From Allobosea psychrotolerans (GTDB taxonomy: Bacteria; Pseudomonadota; Alphaproteobacteria; Rhizobiales; Beijerinckiaceae), in contig NZ_PQFZ01000021.1 in the NCBI RefSeq assembly GCF_002917105.1, positions 31,589-95,588 of the forward strand: a DNA stretch of 64,000 nt, in the 5' to 3' direction. Every line of letters begins with the position of its first letter. Position 1 is the first letter of the stretch. The notes below the pieces were generated by a model. The model saw only the letters and a list, made by a program, of their open reading frames with translations. It searched no databases and had not been told where the DNA came from. Below are positions 9,013-17,626 of this stretch, piece after piece. Both the position numbers and the translations under genes were made by a program.

Positions 9013-9963
9013 ATGGCCCGTTACCTCTTCCAGCGACTCCTGGCGACGGCGCCCGTCATGCTGACGGTGCTGGCGATCGTCTTCCTGCTCCTGCATATCG
9101 GGCCTGGCGATCCGGCAGCCGCGATGGCCGGCGACAATGCCAGCCCCGAGCAGATCACGCAGATCCGCCAGCGCCTGCATCTCGACCAGCCCTTGCCGGT
9201 CCAGTTCCTGATCTATCTGCGCCAGCTCGCGCAGTTCGATCTCGGCGTCTCCGTCTATTCGGGGCGGCCGGTTGCGACGATGATCCTGCAGCGGGCGGAG
9301 CCGACGTTGATGCTGGCCCTGACGACGAGCCTGCTCTCGGTCCTGCTCGCGGTTCCCGCCGGCGTCTTCGCGGCGCGCCGGCTTGGCCGGGCGACCGATT
9401 ATCTCGTCATGGGCCTGTCGGTCGCGGGCTTCTCGGTGCCGGTCTTCGTCGTCGGCTATGCCTTGATCCAGCTCTTCGCGATCGAACTCGGCTGGCTCCC
9501 GGTGCAGGGATACCGGCCCCTGGCGAGCGGCGCCTGGAACACTTTGCGCAGCCTGACGCTGCCCACGGTCGCGCTGACCTTCCTGTTCGCGGCGCTGGTC
9601 GCCCGCATCACCCGGGCGACGATGCTCAATGTCCTGTCGGAGGATTATATCCGCACGGCACGGGCCAAGGGCGTGCCGGACGGGCGCATCCTGATGGTGC
9701 ACGCCCTGAAGAATATCGGCGTGCCGGTGGTGACGGTGGTCGGCACCTCCTTCGCGGCGCTTCTCGGCGGCGTGGTCGTGACCGAGTCCGTCTTCAACAT
9801 TCCAGGCATCGGGCGCCTGACGGTCGATGCCATTCTCGCGCGCGACTATCCGGTCGTGCAGGGCGTGATGCTGGTCTTCGCCGTCGTCCTCGTCCTCGTC
9901 AACGTCCTGGTCGATCTCAGCTATGCGCTGTTCGATCCGCGCATCCGGCAGGGGGAACGGTGA
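9013..9963 (+). CDS. ABC transporter permease, DppB type
   Basis: A 316-residue inner-membrane permease of the BPD_transp_1 family. It begins with the characteristic RYLFQRLLATAPVMLTVLAI first membrane helix and the DPAAAM loop, has about six membrane segments, and carries the EAA-type loop (DYIRTARAKGVPDGRIL) that contacts the ATPase. It follows the binding protein by 18 bases and overlaps the next permease start by one base, so translation is coupled. Confidence 0.93.
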   Translation: MARYLFQRLLATAPVMLTVLAIVFLLLHIGPGDPAAAMAGDNASPEQITQIRQRLHLDQPLPVQFLIYLRQLAQFDLGVSVYSGRPVATMILQRAEPTLMLALTTSLLSVLLAVPAGVFAARRLGRATDYLVMGLSVAGFSVPVFVVGYALIQLFAIELGWLPVQGYRPLASGAWNTLRSLTLPTVALTFLFAALVARITRATMLNVLSEDYIRTARAKGVPDGRILMVHALKNIGVPVVTVVGTSFAALLGGVVVTESVFNIPGIGRLTVDAILARDYPVVQGVMLVFAVVLVLVNVLVDLSYALFDPRIRQGER

Positions 9964-10814
9964 TGGGCGCGACGATGATCGTCCGTCGACGCCGCCTGAG
10001 CGCATCATCGCTCGCGCTCGGCTTCAACCTCGCCGTGGTCGGGGTCGTACTGGGCTGCGCGCTCCTGGCACCGCCCCTCCTCGGCTACAGCAGCGATCTG
10101 AACATGGCCGAGGCGCTGCAGCCGCCAGGCGCCGCCCATTGGTTCGGCACGGACAATCTCGGCCGGGATATTTTCGTACGCACCGTGTCCGGCGCGCGCA
10201 CCTCGCTCCTCGTCGGGCTCGGCGTCTCCGCTTTGACCCTCACTGCGGGCGGCGCGATCGGATTGCTGGCAGGCTATGTCCGCACGGTCGACAGCGTGAC
10301 CATGCGCATCATGGACGGCTTCATGGCGATCCCCGGCGTGCTGCTGGCCATCGCGCTCGCCTCCCTGCTCGGCAGCGGTCTCGTCACCGTGATGATCGCG
10401 ATCAGCGTGCCCGAGATTCCCCGCACCGCCCGGCTGATGCGCAGCGTCGTGCTCAGCCTGCGCGAGATGCCCTATGTCGATGCGGCGGTCTCGATCGGTT
10501 CGAGCACGCCGCGGGTCCTGTTCCGGCACATCCTGCCCAATGCGACGGAGGCGCTGGTGGTGCAGGCGACCTTCATCTGCGCCTCCGCCATCCTGGCCGA
10601 GGCGGTTCTCAGCTTTCTCGGCGTCGGCATCTCGCCCGACCTTCCGAGCTGGGGCAATGTCATAGCCGGCGGGCGCCAGTTCTTCCGCGTCGCGCCCTGG
10701 ATCATCGCCTTTCCCGGGCTTTTCCTGTCGCTGCTCGTGCTGGCGGTCAACCTGCTCGGCGATGTGCTGCGCGAGCGCATCGACCCGCGCCTCGCCGCGC
10801 GGAGGGCGTCATGA
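9963..10814 (+). CDS. ABC transporter permease, DppC type
   Basis: A 283-residue permease. The start ATG at 9963 shares a base with the TGA of the preceding gene. The short N-terminal cytoplasmic part is followed by a first membrane helix and the DppC hallmark HWFGTDNLGRDIFVR. The EAA loop reads YVDAAVSIGSSTPRVLFRHILPN. It pairs with the upstream DppB-like protein to form the translocation channel. No DppD/DppF ATPase genes follow; instead a short coupled reading frame and an SGNH hydrolase occupy the place where an ATPase gene usually starts. Confidence 0.93.
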   Translation: MGATMIVRRRRLSASSLALGFNLAVVGVVLGCALLAPPLLGYSSDLNMAEALQPPGAAHWFGTDNLGRDIFVRTVSGARTSLLVGLGVSALTLTAGGAIGLLAGYVRTVDSVTMRIMDGFMAIPGVLLAIALASLLGSGLVTVMIAISVPEIPRTARLMRSVVLSLREMPYVDAAVSIGSSTPRVLFRHILPNATEALVVQATFICASAILAEAVLSFLGVGISPDLPSWGNVIAGGRQFFRVAPWIIAFPGLFLSLLVLAVNLLGDVLRERIDPRLAARRAS

Positions 10815-10921
10815 CGAAGGCGGGGCGCTCCGCACCGGCTCTTCGCCGCTTCATGGCGATCCTGCTCGCCGCCGGCCCATGGCTTTCGCCTCACATTCTT
10901 GCCTGCGAGGCTCATCCGTGA
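10811..10921 (+). CDS. Possible 36-residue membrane peptide, coupled on both sides
   Basis: The ATG at 10811 overlaps the stop of the DppC gene as ATGA and has GGAGGG four bases upstream. The frame stops at 10919-10921, where GTGA overlaps the GTG start of the SGNH hydrolase. The peptide has an Arg-rich start and a hydrophobic stretch (FMAILLAAGPWLSPHILAC). The double overlap and good binding site argue for translation. It could also be a coupling leader, a detached signal peptide, or the leftover start of a lost gene. Confidence 0.45.
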   Translation: MTKAGRSAPALRRFMAILLAAGPWLSPHILACEAHP

Positions 10922-11622
10922 ACGGACACTCCGAGACCTTCCAGACGACGCTGCCATCGCCCGAGGGAGAATGGACCACCAGCCGCTATGACGACGACGT
11001 CGTCGCGATACGCGGGCAGGTGTTGCGCCGGCGCTTTGCCGCCAGGCCCGCGGTCTTCTTCGGTTCCTCTTCGTTTCGCTATTGGCACCGCATGGCCGAG
11101 GATCTCGGCTGCCTCGATCTGGCCAATCTCGGCTTCGGCGGCGGCACGGTCGAAAGCGGCCTGCGCTATTTCGACAGCCTGCTCGGCCTCGTCGATCCCG
11201 CGAGCATCGTCCTCTATTTCGGCGAGAACGACATCGCCAATGACGGCCTCGATGCCGACTCCGCCTTCGCAGGAGCCCAGAGGCTGACACGGCGCATTCG
11301 CGATGTTTTCGGGGCCGTTCCGATCTACCATCTCTCGATCAAGCACAGCCCCGCCCGCTGGATCTATGCCGACGAATTCACGGCGTTCAATGCGATGCGG
11401 GCCGAGAGCTGCGCGGATGGCAGCGACGGCGTCTTCGTGGACGTGTCGAGCTGCCTGCTCGGACGGCATGGGCGGCCGATCGGGCGCTTCTATGAAGCCG
11501 ACGGCATCCATCTGAACGCGGCAGGCTATGCGCAATGGGCCGAGGTGATCGCAGGCGTGCCCGGCCTGCTTCCGGCCAGGGCCGGCGGGAGGCCTGACCG
11601 GGGCGCCGACGATGCGGGATGA
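10918..11622 (+). CDS. SGNH/GDSL-type hydrolase
   Basis: A 234-residue SGNH hydrolase. The GTG start at 10918 is chosen for its overlap with the preceding short frame; an ATG at 10879 in the same frame is the alternative. Block I is FFGSSSFRYW with the nucleophile likely S51; block II is NLGFGGGT (G74); block III is GENDIAND (N104); block V is ADGIHLN with D195 and H198. Enzymes of this fold hydrolyse esters, often deacetylating carbohydrates or lipids. With the GTG start it is cytoplasmic, suggesting it acts on the substrate imported by the transporter upstream. Confidence 0.82.
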   Translation: MNGHSETFQTTLPSPEGEWTTSRYDDDVVAIRGQVLRRRFAARPAVFFGSSSFRYWHRMAEDLGCLDLANLGFGGGTVESGLRYFDSLLGLVDPASIVLYFGENDIANDGLDADSAFAGAQRLTRRIRDVFGAVPIYHLSIKHSPARWIYADEFTAFNAMRAESCADGSDGVFVDVSSCLLGRHGRPIGRFYEADGIHLNAAGYAQWAEVIAGVPGLLPARAGGRPDRGADDAG

Positions 11623-11902
11623 GCGGCTTGATCCCGCCCTCCAGCAAGCTGCGCATGGAGAACCTCTGCATGAACAGGAACGGAATCGTGCCCAGCAGGA
11701 TGGCCGGCCGGCGCTCCAGGGCCTGCGACGTAAGCCGAGCGCGATCCCCGCCGAACTGCCGGGATATCCGGGGATCTCAGAAGCAAACGCGATGAGCCCG
11801 CATGCCGGGCGCTTTGCCCAAAGCGAGGTCGACGGACGCGGCGACGAGCCTCACTATCTGCCCGGAGGCCGCTTCTGAACGCGCCCATGAGGACGGAGAT
11901 CC

Positions 11903-12646
11903 ATGCGCATCCTTCTGCTGAATCCCAATACCACCGAAGCGATTACCCAGCGCCTCCTGGTCGCGGCCAAGGCGGTGGCGGCGCCGCGGACCGAGATCGT
12001 GCCGCTGACGGCGCCACGTGGCGTGCCCTATATCGCCAGCCGGGCTGAGGCTCAGATTGGCGGAGCCATCGCGCTCGACATGCTGGCCGAGCATCACCAC
12101 GCGGTCGACGCCGCGATCATCGCCGCATTTGGCGACCCCGGGCTGATGGGCGCGCGCGAACTCTTCGACATCCCTGTCGTGGGCATGGCCGAGGCAGCCA
12201 TGCTGACCGCCTGCATGCTCGGCAAGCGCTTTTCCATTGTCACCTTCGCGCGGGCGCTCGGGCCCTGGTACGAGGAATGCGTCGCCATGCATGGGCTCGG
12301 CGGCCGCTGCGCTTCGATCCGCATGCTCGACGAAACCTTCGCCGATATCGGCGATGTGCAGGAGGAGAAGGAGGAGGTCATCCTCGCGCTCGCCAACCGG
12401 GCCGTGGCCGAGGATGGCGCCGATTGCGTGATCCTCGCAGGGGCGCCGCTGGCCGGGCTGGCGGCCAAGGTGGCCCATCGCATCCCGGTGCCCGTCATCG
12501 ACCAGATCGGCGCGGCGCTGAAGCAGGCCGAGGCTCTGGTCGCCCTGCAGCCGCGCAAGGCAAGCGCCGGAACCTTCTGCAGGCCGCCGGCAAAGCCGAC
12601 GCTGGGGCTCTCGGAAGCATTGGCGGCGCGCATCGAGCATCGTTGA
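11903..12646 (+). CDS. Asp/Glu/hydantoin racemase-superfamily protein lacking both catalytic cysteines
   Basis: A 247-residue protein of the Asp/Glu/hydantoin racemase superfamily: MRILLLNPNTT at the start, AAFGDPGLMGARE around residue 75-87 and PVVGMAEAAM at 91-100. Family racemases use two Cys, one just before FGDPG and one in an LGCAG segment. Here the equivalents are Ala75 and Gly180 (ILAGAPLAG), so a two-base racemase mechanism is unlikely. It may bind or isomerise a related compound. It lies 280 bases after the SGNH gene in the same direction and converges with a PuuE-like deacetylase. Confidence 0.75.
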   Translation: MRILLLNPNTTEAITQRLLVAAKAVAAPRTEIVPLTAPRGVPYIASRAEAQIGGAIALDMLAEHHHAVDAAIIAAFGDPGLMGARELFDIPVVGMAEAAMLTACMLGKRFSIVTFARALGPWYEECVAMHGLGGRCASIRMLDETFADIGDVQEEKEEVILALANRAVAEDGADCVILAGAPLAGLAAKVAHRIPVPVIDQIGAALKQAEALVALQPRKASAGTFCRPPAKPTLGLSEALAARIEHR

Positions 12647-12679
12647 CGGGTTGTCCCGGACGTTGCAGGCGTGGGCGCC

Positions 12680-13606
12680 TCAGCGCCCGCCGATCAGCTC
12701 CTCGCGCCCGGTCTCGCGCAGCCAGTGCCGGGCGATCTCGTCGCGCCGCGCGAACCAGGTTCCCGGCTTCGACGCCGCATGGGCGAGAAAGCGCTCCAGA
12801 CCGGCGATCCGCCCGGGGCGGCCGATGATGCGCAGATGCAAGCCGACCGTCATCATGCGCGGCGCGTCCGCGCCCTCCTCATGGAGCCGGTCGAAGGCAT
12901 CGATGCAGTAGCGGGCGAAGTCATCGCCGAAGACGAAGCCGCCGCCGCGCTGGAATCGCATGTCGTTGGTGTCGAAGGCATAGGGCAGCACCAGGTGGTC
13001 GCGGCCCTCGACTCCTACGAGATAGGGTAGGTCGTCGTTATAAGCATTGGAATCGTAGAGAAATCCGCCTTGTTCCAGGAGCAGCCGCCGGGTGTTCGGG
13101 GAGGTTGCCGAGCGCGTGTGCCAGCCGCGTGGCGGCATCCCGGCCGCGGCCGTGATGGCCTCGACCGTGCGGGCGATGGCGAGACGCTCCTCATCCTCGC
13201 TCATATTGGCGTGGCGCTCCCAGCGCCAGCCATGGGCCGCGACCTCATGGCCATCAGTGACACCGTCCCGTGCGAGCCAGGGCGATATCGCCAGGCTACG
13301 GCCATTGGCGTTCATCGTTCCGCGCACGCCATAGTCCTGCAGCAGCTTGCGAATGCGCGGCCAGCCGGCGCGCGGGCCGTATTCGAAATGCGACTCCATG
13401 CACAGGTCGCGGACGCCGGAAATCTCCTCGACGACCTCATAGACGGACTCGTTGCGCTCATCGCCCTGGCCGAGCGAGAGTTCCGCGCCTTCCTCAATGT
13501 TGATGACGACCGAGACGGCCAGCCGCGCATCGCCGGGCCAGCGCACGGCCGGAGGCGCGCTGCCATAGCCGCGGAAATCGCGGTCGCTGCCGATGATCCC
13601 GCTCAT
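12680..13606 (-). CDS. PuuE-like polysaccharide-deacetylase-fold hydrolase
   Basis: A 308-residue carbohydrate-esterase-4-fold protein. The start RWPGDARLAVSVVINIEEGAE and the FEYGPRAGWPRI segment match the allantoinase PuuE branch, not chitin deacetylases. NGRSL, HEVAAHGWRWERH and GWHTRSATSPNT supply metal and catalytic residues. It has no signal peptide. PuuE opens the allantoin ring, and relatives cleave other cyclic or linear amides. The gene is the last of an ABC operon, and its ATG overlaps the stop of the PotC-like permease, so its substrate is probably the transported compound. Exact activity unknown. Confidence 0.8.
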   Translation of the reverse strand: MSGIIGSDRDFRGYGSAPPAVRWPGDARLAVSVVINIEEGAELSLGQGDERNESVYEVVEEISGVRDLCMESHFEYGPRAGWPRIRKLLQDYGVRGTMNANGRSLAISPWLARDGVTDGHEVAAHGWRWERHANMSEDEERLAIARTVEAITAAAGMPPRGWHTRSATSPNTRRLLLEQGGFLYDSNAYNDDLPYLVGVEGRDHLVLPYAFDTNDMRFQRGGGFVFGDDFARYCIDAFDRLHEEGADAPRMMTVGLHLRIIGRPGRIAGLERFLAHAASKPGTWFARRDEIARHWLRETGREELIGGR

Positions 13607-14406
13607 CACAGATCGGCCATGCGGCGCAGGCCGACGAGGCGGTCGCCAAGCACGAGAACGCCGATCGACAGCAGGATCAGCAGCGTCGAGATCGCGGCGA
13701 TGGTGGGATCGGGGCTTTCCTCGACATATTGCAGCATCTGGATCGGCAGCGTCTTGGTCCAGGCATCGGTGAAGAAGATCGAGATCGGATAGTTGTCCAT
13801 GGAGGCGAGAAAGGCGAACATGCCAGAGGTCAGGAAGGCGGGCGCGAGCGAAGGGACCAGCACTTTGAACACGGCTTTCGGATAGGTCAGGCCGAGCGTG
13901 CGCGCGGCGTCGATCAGGGTGAAGTCGAAGAGCGAGAGCGAGGCAAAGACGGTCCGCACCACATAGGGCAGCGTGATCACGACATGGGCGAGCACGAGGC
14001 TCACCCAGACGTCGCGCAGGCCTGCCGCGCGGAAGCTCTCCAGCATGGCGATGCCGATGACGAGGCCGGGCAGCATCAGCGGCGAGACCAGGAAGGTGAC
14101 CACGGCCTCGCGTCCGCGGAACTGGCCGCGCAGCAGGCCGATGGCGCAGAGCGTGCCGAGAACCAGCGCGACCGCGGTCGAGAATGCGGCGAGCTTCACC
14201 GAGGCGAAGACCGGCGGCCAGAGATCGCGCGAGCGGGCCAGCGCCTCGTACCAACGCAGCGACCATGATGACGGCGGCAAGGTGAAGACCGCGCTCGAAC
14301 CGAAGGAGACGGCGACCGTCACCACGAGCGGGGTGAGCAGAAAGACGACGGTGAAGGTCGCAAGCAGCCCGGCAAGCCAGCCGGCGATTTTTTCGATGGC
14401 CGTCAT
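13606..14406 (-). CDS. ABC transporter permease, PotC type
   Basis: A 266-residue permease with about six membrane helices, beginning IAGWLAGLLATFTVVFLLTPLVVTVAVSF. The EAA loop reads IDAARTLGLTYPKAVFKVLVPSLAPA. It matches the spermidine/putrescine (PotC) family. Its start overlaps the stop of the PotB-like gene by four bases and its stop overlaps the deacetylase start, so the operon is translationally coupled. Confidence 0.9.
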   Translation of the reverse strand: MTAIEKIAGWLAGLLATFTVVFLLTPLVVTVAVSFGSSAVFTLPPSSWSLRWYEALARSRDLWPPVFASVKLAAFSTAVALVLGTLCAIGLLRGQFRGREAVVTFLVSPLMLPGLVIGIAMLESFRAAGLRDVWVSLVLAHVVITLPYVVRTVFASLSLFDFTLIDAARTLGLTYPKAVFKVLVPSLAPAFLTSGMFAFLASMDNYPISIFFTDAWTKTLPIQMLQYVEESPDPTIAAISTLLILLSIGVLVLGDRLVGLRRMADL

Positions 14407-15233
14407 GCGGCGCCTCCGAGCCGGCGCGACAGCCTGGAACTCGCCACGACGATGCCGATCGTCAGCGCGAGCAGGACGACGGCGGTCGTCGAGCCGAGTT
14501 GTTCGTTCCGCATGAACAGGAAGGAGCGGCCCGTCAGCGTCGCCAGCGTCTGGAAGCGGTCGCCGATCACGAGGCTTGGAATCACATACATCGAGGCGGC
14601 CATCGAGAAGACGAAGGCTATGCCCGTGATGATGCCGGGTAGCGACAGCGGTATCGCGACCTTGAAGAAGCGATAGACCGGCGAGGCGCCGAGCGTCGCC
14701 GCCGCCTCGCCCAATCGCGGGTCGACGAGCTTCAGCACGGAATAGATCGGCAGGATCATGAAGGGCACGAAAATATTGGCCGCGCCGATGACGAGGCCGG
14801 TCTCGGTGAAGAGCAGGCGCTGCGGCTCGTCCCAGATGCCGAGCCCGGTGAAGATCTGCGAGACGACGCCGTCGCGCCGCAGCACGATCTGCCAGGCGAA
14901 GGCCTTGACCACGACGCCGACCGAAAGCGGCAGGATGATCGCGACGAGGATCGCCGCCTGGACGAAGCCCCCCGCGCGCGCCAGCACGAGCGCTGTCGGA
15001 TAGCCGATCACGAGGCAGACCAGCGTCACCAGCGCCGCGCTGCGAACGGTATTGCCGAGAACGATCCAGCTGAACGGATCGGCGAAGAAACCGGCGAAGG
15101 CCGAAAAGCCGCCGGTTCCAAGCAGGCTGCGACCGAGCAGGAAGAGCAATGGCAGGCCGTAGACGACGGTGAGGTAGGCGACGGCTGGAGCGGCCAGCAG
15201 CAGGATCGGATCGAATCGGCGGGTGGTGCTCAT
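14403..15233 (-). CDS. ABC transporter permease, PotB type
   Basis: A 276-residue permease with a long first loop and about six membrane helices. The segment GEAAATLGASPVYRFFKVAIPLSLPGI is the ATPase-contact loop. It resembles PotB of polyamine-type importers. The start overlaps the stop of the ATPase gene, and the gene order binding protein, ATPase, PotB, PotC is standard. Confidence 0.9.
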   Translation of the reverse strand: MSTTRRFDPILLLAAPAVAYLTVVYGLPLLFLLGRSLLGTGGFSAFAGFFADPFSWIVLGNTVRSAALVTLVCLVIGYPTALVLARAGGFVQAAILVAIILPLSVGVVVKAFAWQIVLRRDGVVSQIFTGLGIWDEPQRLLFTETGLVIGAANIFVPFMILPIYSVLKLVDPRLGEAAATLGASPVYRFFKVAIPLSLPGIITGIAFVFSMAASMYVIPSLVIGDRFQTLATLTGRSFLFMRNEQLGSTTAVVLLALTIGIVVASSRLSRRLGGAA

Positions 15234-16306
15234 GCCGCGCCTCCCTCTGCGGGCGCGGGGTAGACCAGCGTGTCGGCCTGCCGCCAGCTCAAAGGCAAGC
15301 TGGCGCCCGGCGCCGCGCCTGACGGCGCCTCATGCGCCTCGACGAGCAGGCGGCCGCCCGCCGGCGCCTCGAAATGGAGCTGGACCCGAGCACCCTGGAA
15401 CACGATGTCGATCAGTGTCGCCTCGATGCTGTTCTCGCCACCAGCCCCGACCGTCACGCGCTCGGGGCGAATCCCGATGACGACCGGGCTGCCGGGGATG
15501 AATTGTCCCGGCGCGCACAGCCTTCCCGCTGCCGTCTCGATCGTCAGCATCCTCTCGTGACTGGCGACGACCGTGCCGGCGAGCCGGCTCGACAGGCCGA
15601 CGAAATCGAGCGCGAAGGGCGTCGCCGGGCGATGGTAGATCTGGGTCGGCGTGTCCAGCTGTTCGATCCGGCCGCGATACATCACGGCGATGCGGTCGGA
15701 CATGGTCAACGCTTCGTCCTGGTCGTGCGTGACGAAGATCGCGGTGGTGCCGACCTCGCGCAGGATCCGCTTGAGATCGATCTGCATCGCCTCGCGCAGC
15801 TTGCGGTCCAGCGCAGAGAATGGCTCGTCCAGAAGCATGAGCTTGGGCCCGACGGCGAGCGCGCGCGCCACCGCGACACGCTGCTGCTGGCCGCCCGAGA
15901 GCGCCTTGATCGAGCGGTCGGCAAAGGCCGTCATCTGGACGAGGCCAAGATAGCGCGCGACCGTCAGCGCGATCGTCTCCCGCGCTGCGCCGCGGGCCTT
16001 GAGGCCGAATGCGACGTTCTCCGCCACGCTGAGATGCGGGAACAGCGCATAGTTCTGGAAGACCACGCCGATGTCGCGCCGATGCGGCGGCTTGCGCGTG
16101 ATCTCGTGGGTATCCAGGACGACCCGGCCGGTGTCGGGCGTCATCAGCCCGGCCACGATCCGCAGCAGCGTGGTCTTGCCGCATCCGGACGGGCCGAGCA
16201 GCGAGATGAACTCGCCCTTGCCGACGGCGAGATCGACACCGTCGAGGACGGTGGCGGCGCCGAAGCTCCGGCTGGCGCCGGTAATGTCGAGAAAGGCTGG
16301 GTTCAC
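15230..16306 (-). CDS. ABC transporter ATP-binding protein, PotA type
   Basis: A 358-residue ATPase. The GTG at 16306 is chosen because it gives the normal PotA length and begins 16 bases after the binding-protein stop; an upstream ATG at 16381 would overlap that gene. Walker A GPSGCGKTT is at residues 38-46, then Q-loop FQNYALFPHL, signature LSGGQQQRVA, Walker B LMLLDEPF and the switch His in FVTHDQDEA. The C-terminal TOBE_2 domain (from about residue 270) is typical of polyamine and iron importers. It energises the two permeases downstream. Confidence 0.9.
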   Translation of the reverse strand: MNPAFLDITGASRSFGAATVLDGVDLAVGKGEFISLLGPSGCGKTTLLRIVAGLMTPDTGRVVLDTHEITRKPPHRRDIGVVFQNYALFPHLSVAENVAFGLKARGAARETIALTVARYLGLVQMTAFADRSIKALSGGQQQRVAVARALAVGPKLMLLDEPFSALDRKLREAMQIDLKRILREVGTTAIFVTHDQDEALTMSDRIAVMYRGRIEQLDTPTQIYHRPATPFALDFVGLSSRLAGTVVASHERMLTIETAAGRLCAPGQFIPGSPVVIGIRPERVTVGAGGENSIEATLIDIVFQGARVQLHFEAPAGGRLLVEAHEAPSGAAPGASLPLSWRQADTLVYPAPAEGGAA

Positions 16307-16322
16307 CGAGGCGGTCCCGGGC

Positions 16323-17369
16323 TCAGATCGCCATCTCGCGGTCCCAGCGCTTGATCCAGTCATTGCGCTGCGCCGCGACATTGGCCCAGTCGATCTGGTG
16401 GATCGTCACATCGGCGCCAAGGCCGGCCGGCCTCGGCACCGCCTTGTTGGTCGCGAGCGAGAAGGTGGGGCCGGCGAGTTTCTCCTGCAGCTCGACGCCG
16501 AGCAGCTCGTTGACATAGGCGAAGGCGAGTTCGGCGTGCGGCGCGCCCTTGATCACGGCGATCCCCGACGGCATGGCGAACACGCCTTCTTTGGGCGCGA
16601 CGAGGTCGATCGGCGCGCCCGCCGCCTTGCGCTCAAGCGCATAGGACGACATCGCCGGCCCGATCATATAGGCCTCGCCCTGCTCCAGCAGGTTATAGGC
16701 TTGCGGCTGCTGGGTGTAGATCGTCAGCAGGTTCGGCTTCAGCGAGACCAGCTTCTTGAAGCCGGCGTCGGTGTCCTTCTGGGTCGCCTCGAGCGTCCCG
16801 CCCGCCAGCATGCCCGCGGCGAACAACACCGGCAGCCCTTCGGTGTTCTGCAGCGAGGGGATGATGATCCGGCCCTTGTACTTCGCCTCGAACAGATCGG
16901 CCCAGGACGAGGGCGGGGTCTTCATCGCGCCCTTGCTGTAGGCCACGCCAAGCCAAGGCTGGAGATAATTGGCCCACATGCCCTCCATATGGCTGGAGCC
17001 GGGCACGAGTTGCGACAGGTTCGGCACCTTGCCGGGTGTCAGCGGATCCAGAAGGTCCTCCTGCACCGCCAGTATCATGACGGGATCGTCCATCTGGACG
17101 ACGGACATGTACTGCTTGCCCTTGTTCTTCTGCATCTTCTCGAGGTTGACGAGAGAGCGGGTGCCTTCGAACAGCACCTTGCAATTGTACTTCTTCTCGA
17201 AGGCCGGAACCACGACCTGCTCGACCCAGGGCTTGTGGCCGGCCGCCCCGCCGACGACCAATTCCTTCGTCTGGGCGCGCAGGATCGAAGGGGCTGCGAT
17301 GAGGCTCACGGCGCCAGCTGCGCCGGAGAGCAGGGAGCGACGGGTCGGCCGGGCGGAGAGGACGTCCAT
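16323..17369 (-). CDS. ABC transporter substrate-binding protein, PotD/iron-type, Tat-exported
   Basis: A 348-residue extracellular solute-binding protein (SBP_bac_1/PotD group). The ATG at 17369 is preferred because AGGAA lies upstream; the frame is open to 17426. The N-terminus TRRSLLSGAAGAVSLIAAP is a twin-arginine signal peptide, cleaved near LRAQ. The mature part starts with KELVVGGAAGHKPWVEQVV, typical of spermidine/putrescine-like binding proteins. It is first of five genes reading leftwards. The ligand may be a polyamine-like amide, given the terminal deacetylase. Confidence 0.88.
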   Translation of the reverse strand: MDVLSARPTRRSLLSGAAGAVSLIAAPSILRAQTKELVVGGAAGHKPWVEQVVVPAFEKKYNCKVLFEGTRSLVNLEKMQKNKGKQYMSVVQMDDPVMILAVQEDLLDPLTPGKVPNLSQLVPGSSHMEGMWANYLQPWLGVAYSKGAMKTPPSSWADLFEAKYKGRIIIPSLQNTEGLPVLFAAGMLAGGTLEATQKDTDAGFKKLVSLKPNLLTIYTQQPQAYNLLEQGEAYMIGPAMSSYALERKAAGAPIDLVAPKEGVFAMPSGIAVIKGAPHAELAFAYVNELLGVELQEKLAGPTFSLATNKAVPRPAGLGADVTIHQIDWANVAAQRNDWIKRWDREMAI

Positions 17370-17520
17370 GGTCGGGTTCCTTTTCGTTCGGGAAAACGCG
17401 ACCGTCCTCAGCAACCCCCGTGCCAAGCCGCGTGGCCCTGGTCGGAATCCGCTCTAGTTAAATTTAATCAAATACTTAGGTGGATGTTTCACGTCTCAGT
17501 TCGCTCAGGAACGCATATTT

Positions 17521-17551
17521 TTGTGCACAATCCTGATATGATTGTGCTCAT
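17521..17551. promoter_or_regulatory. Candidate GntR operator pair
   Basis: TTGTGCACAA at 17521-17530 is a perfect 10-base palindrome. A second near copy, TTGTGCTCAT, starts at 17542, 21 bases later, which is two helix turns. The sites lie between the divergent binding-protein operon and the GntR gene. FadR-subfamily GntR proteins bind short dyads of this kind. The surrounding DNA is AT-rich and likely holds both promoters. Confidence 0.5.
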
Positions 17552-17626
17552 TATAAAGGCGAGCTTACCGAAGCACATGGCAGCGCCGGAGTTGCCGCTG
17601 CTGCGTGCAGCGGCGATAGTCGCAGC

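Noticed and set aside
7315..10008. An 897-codon minus-strand open frame opposite the binding protein and DppB permease
   Set aside because: Antisense shadow; low-complexity charged translation and the plus strand encodes clear families.
13606..17369. A confirmed spermidine/putrescine transporter
   Set aside because: The fold family fits, but the binding protein's ligand residues cannot be judged and the coupled deacetylase points to another substrate; kept as polyamine-type only.
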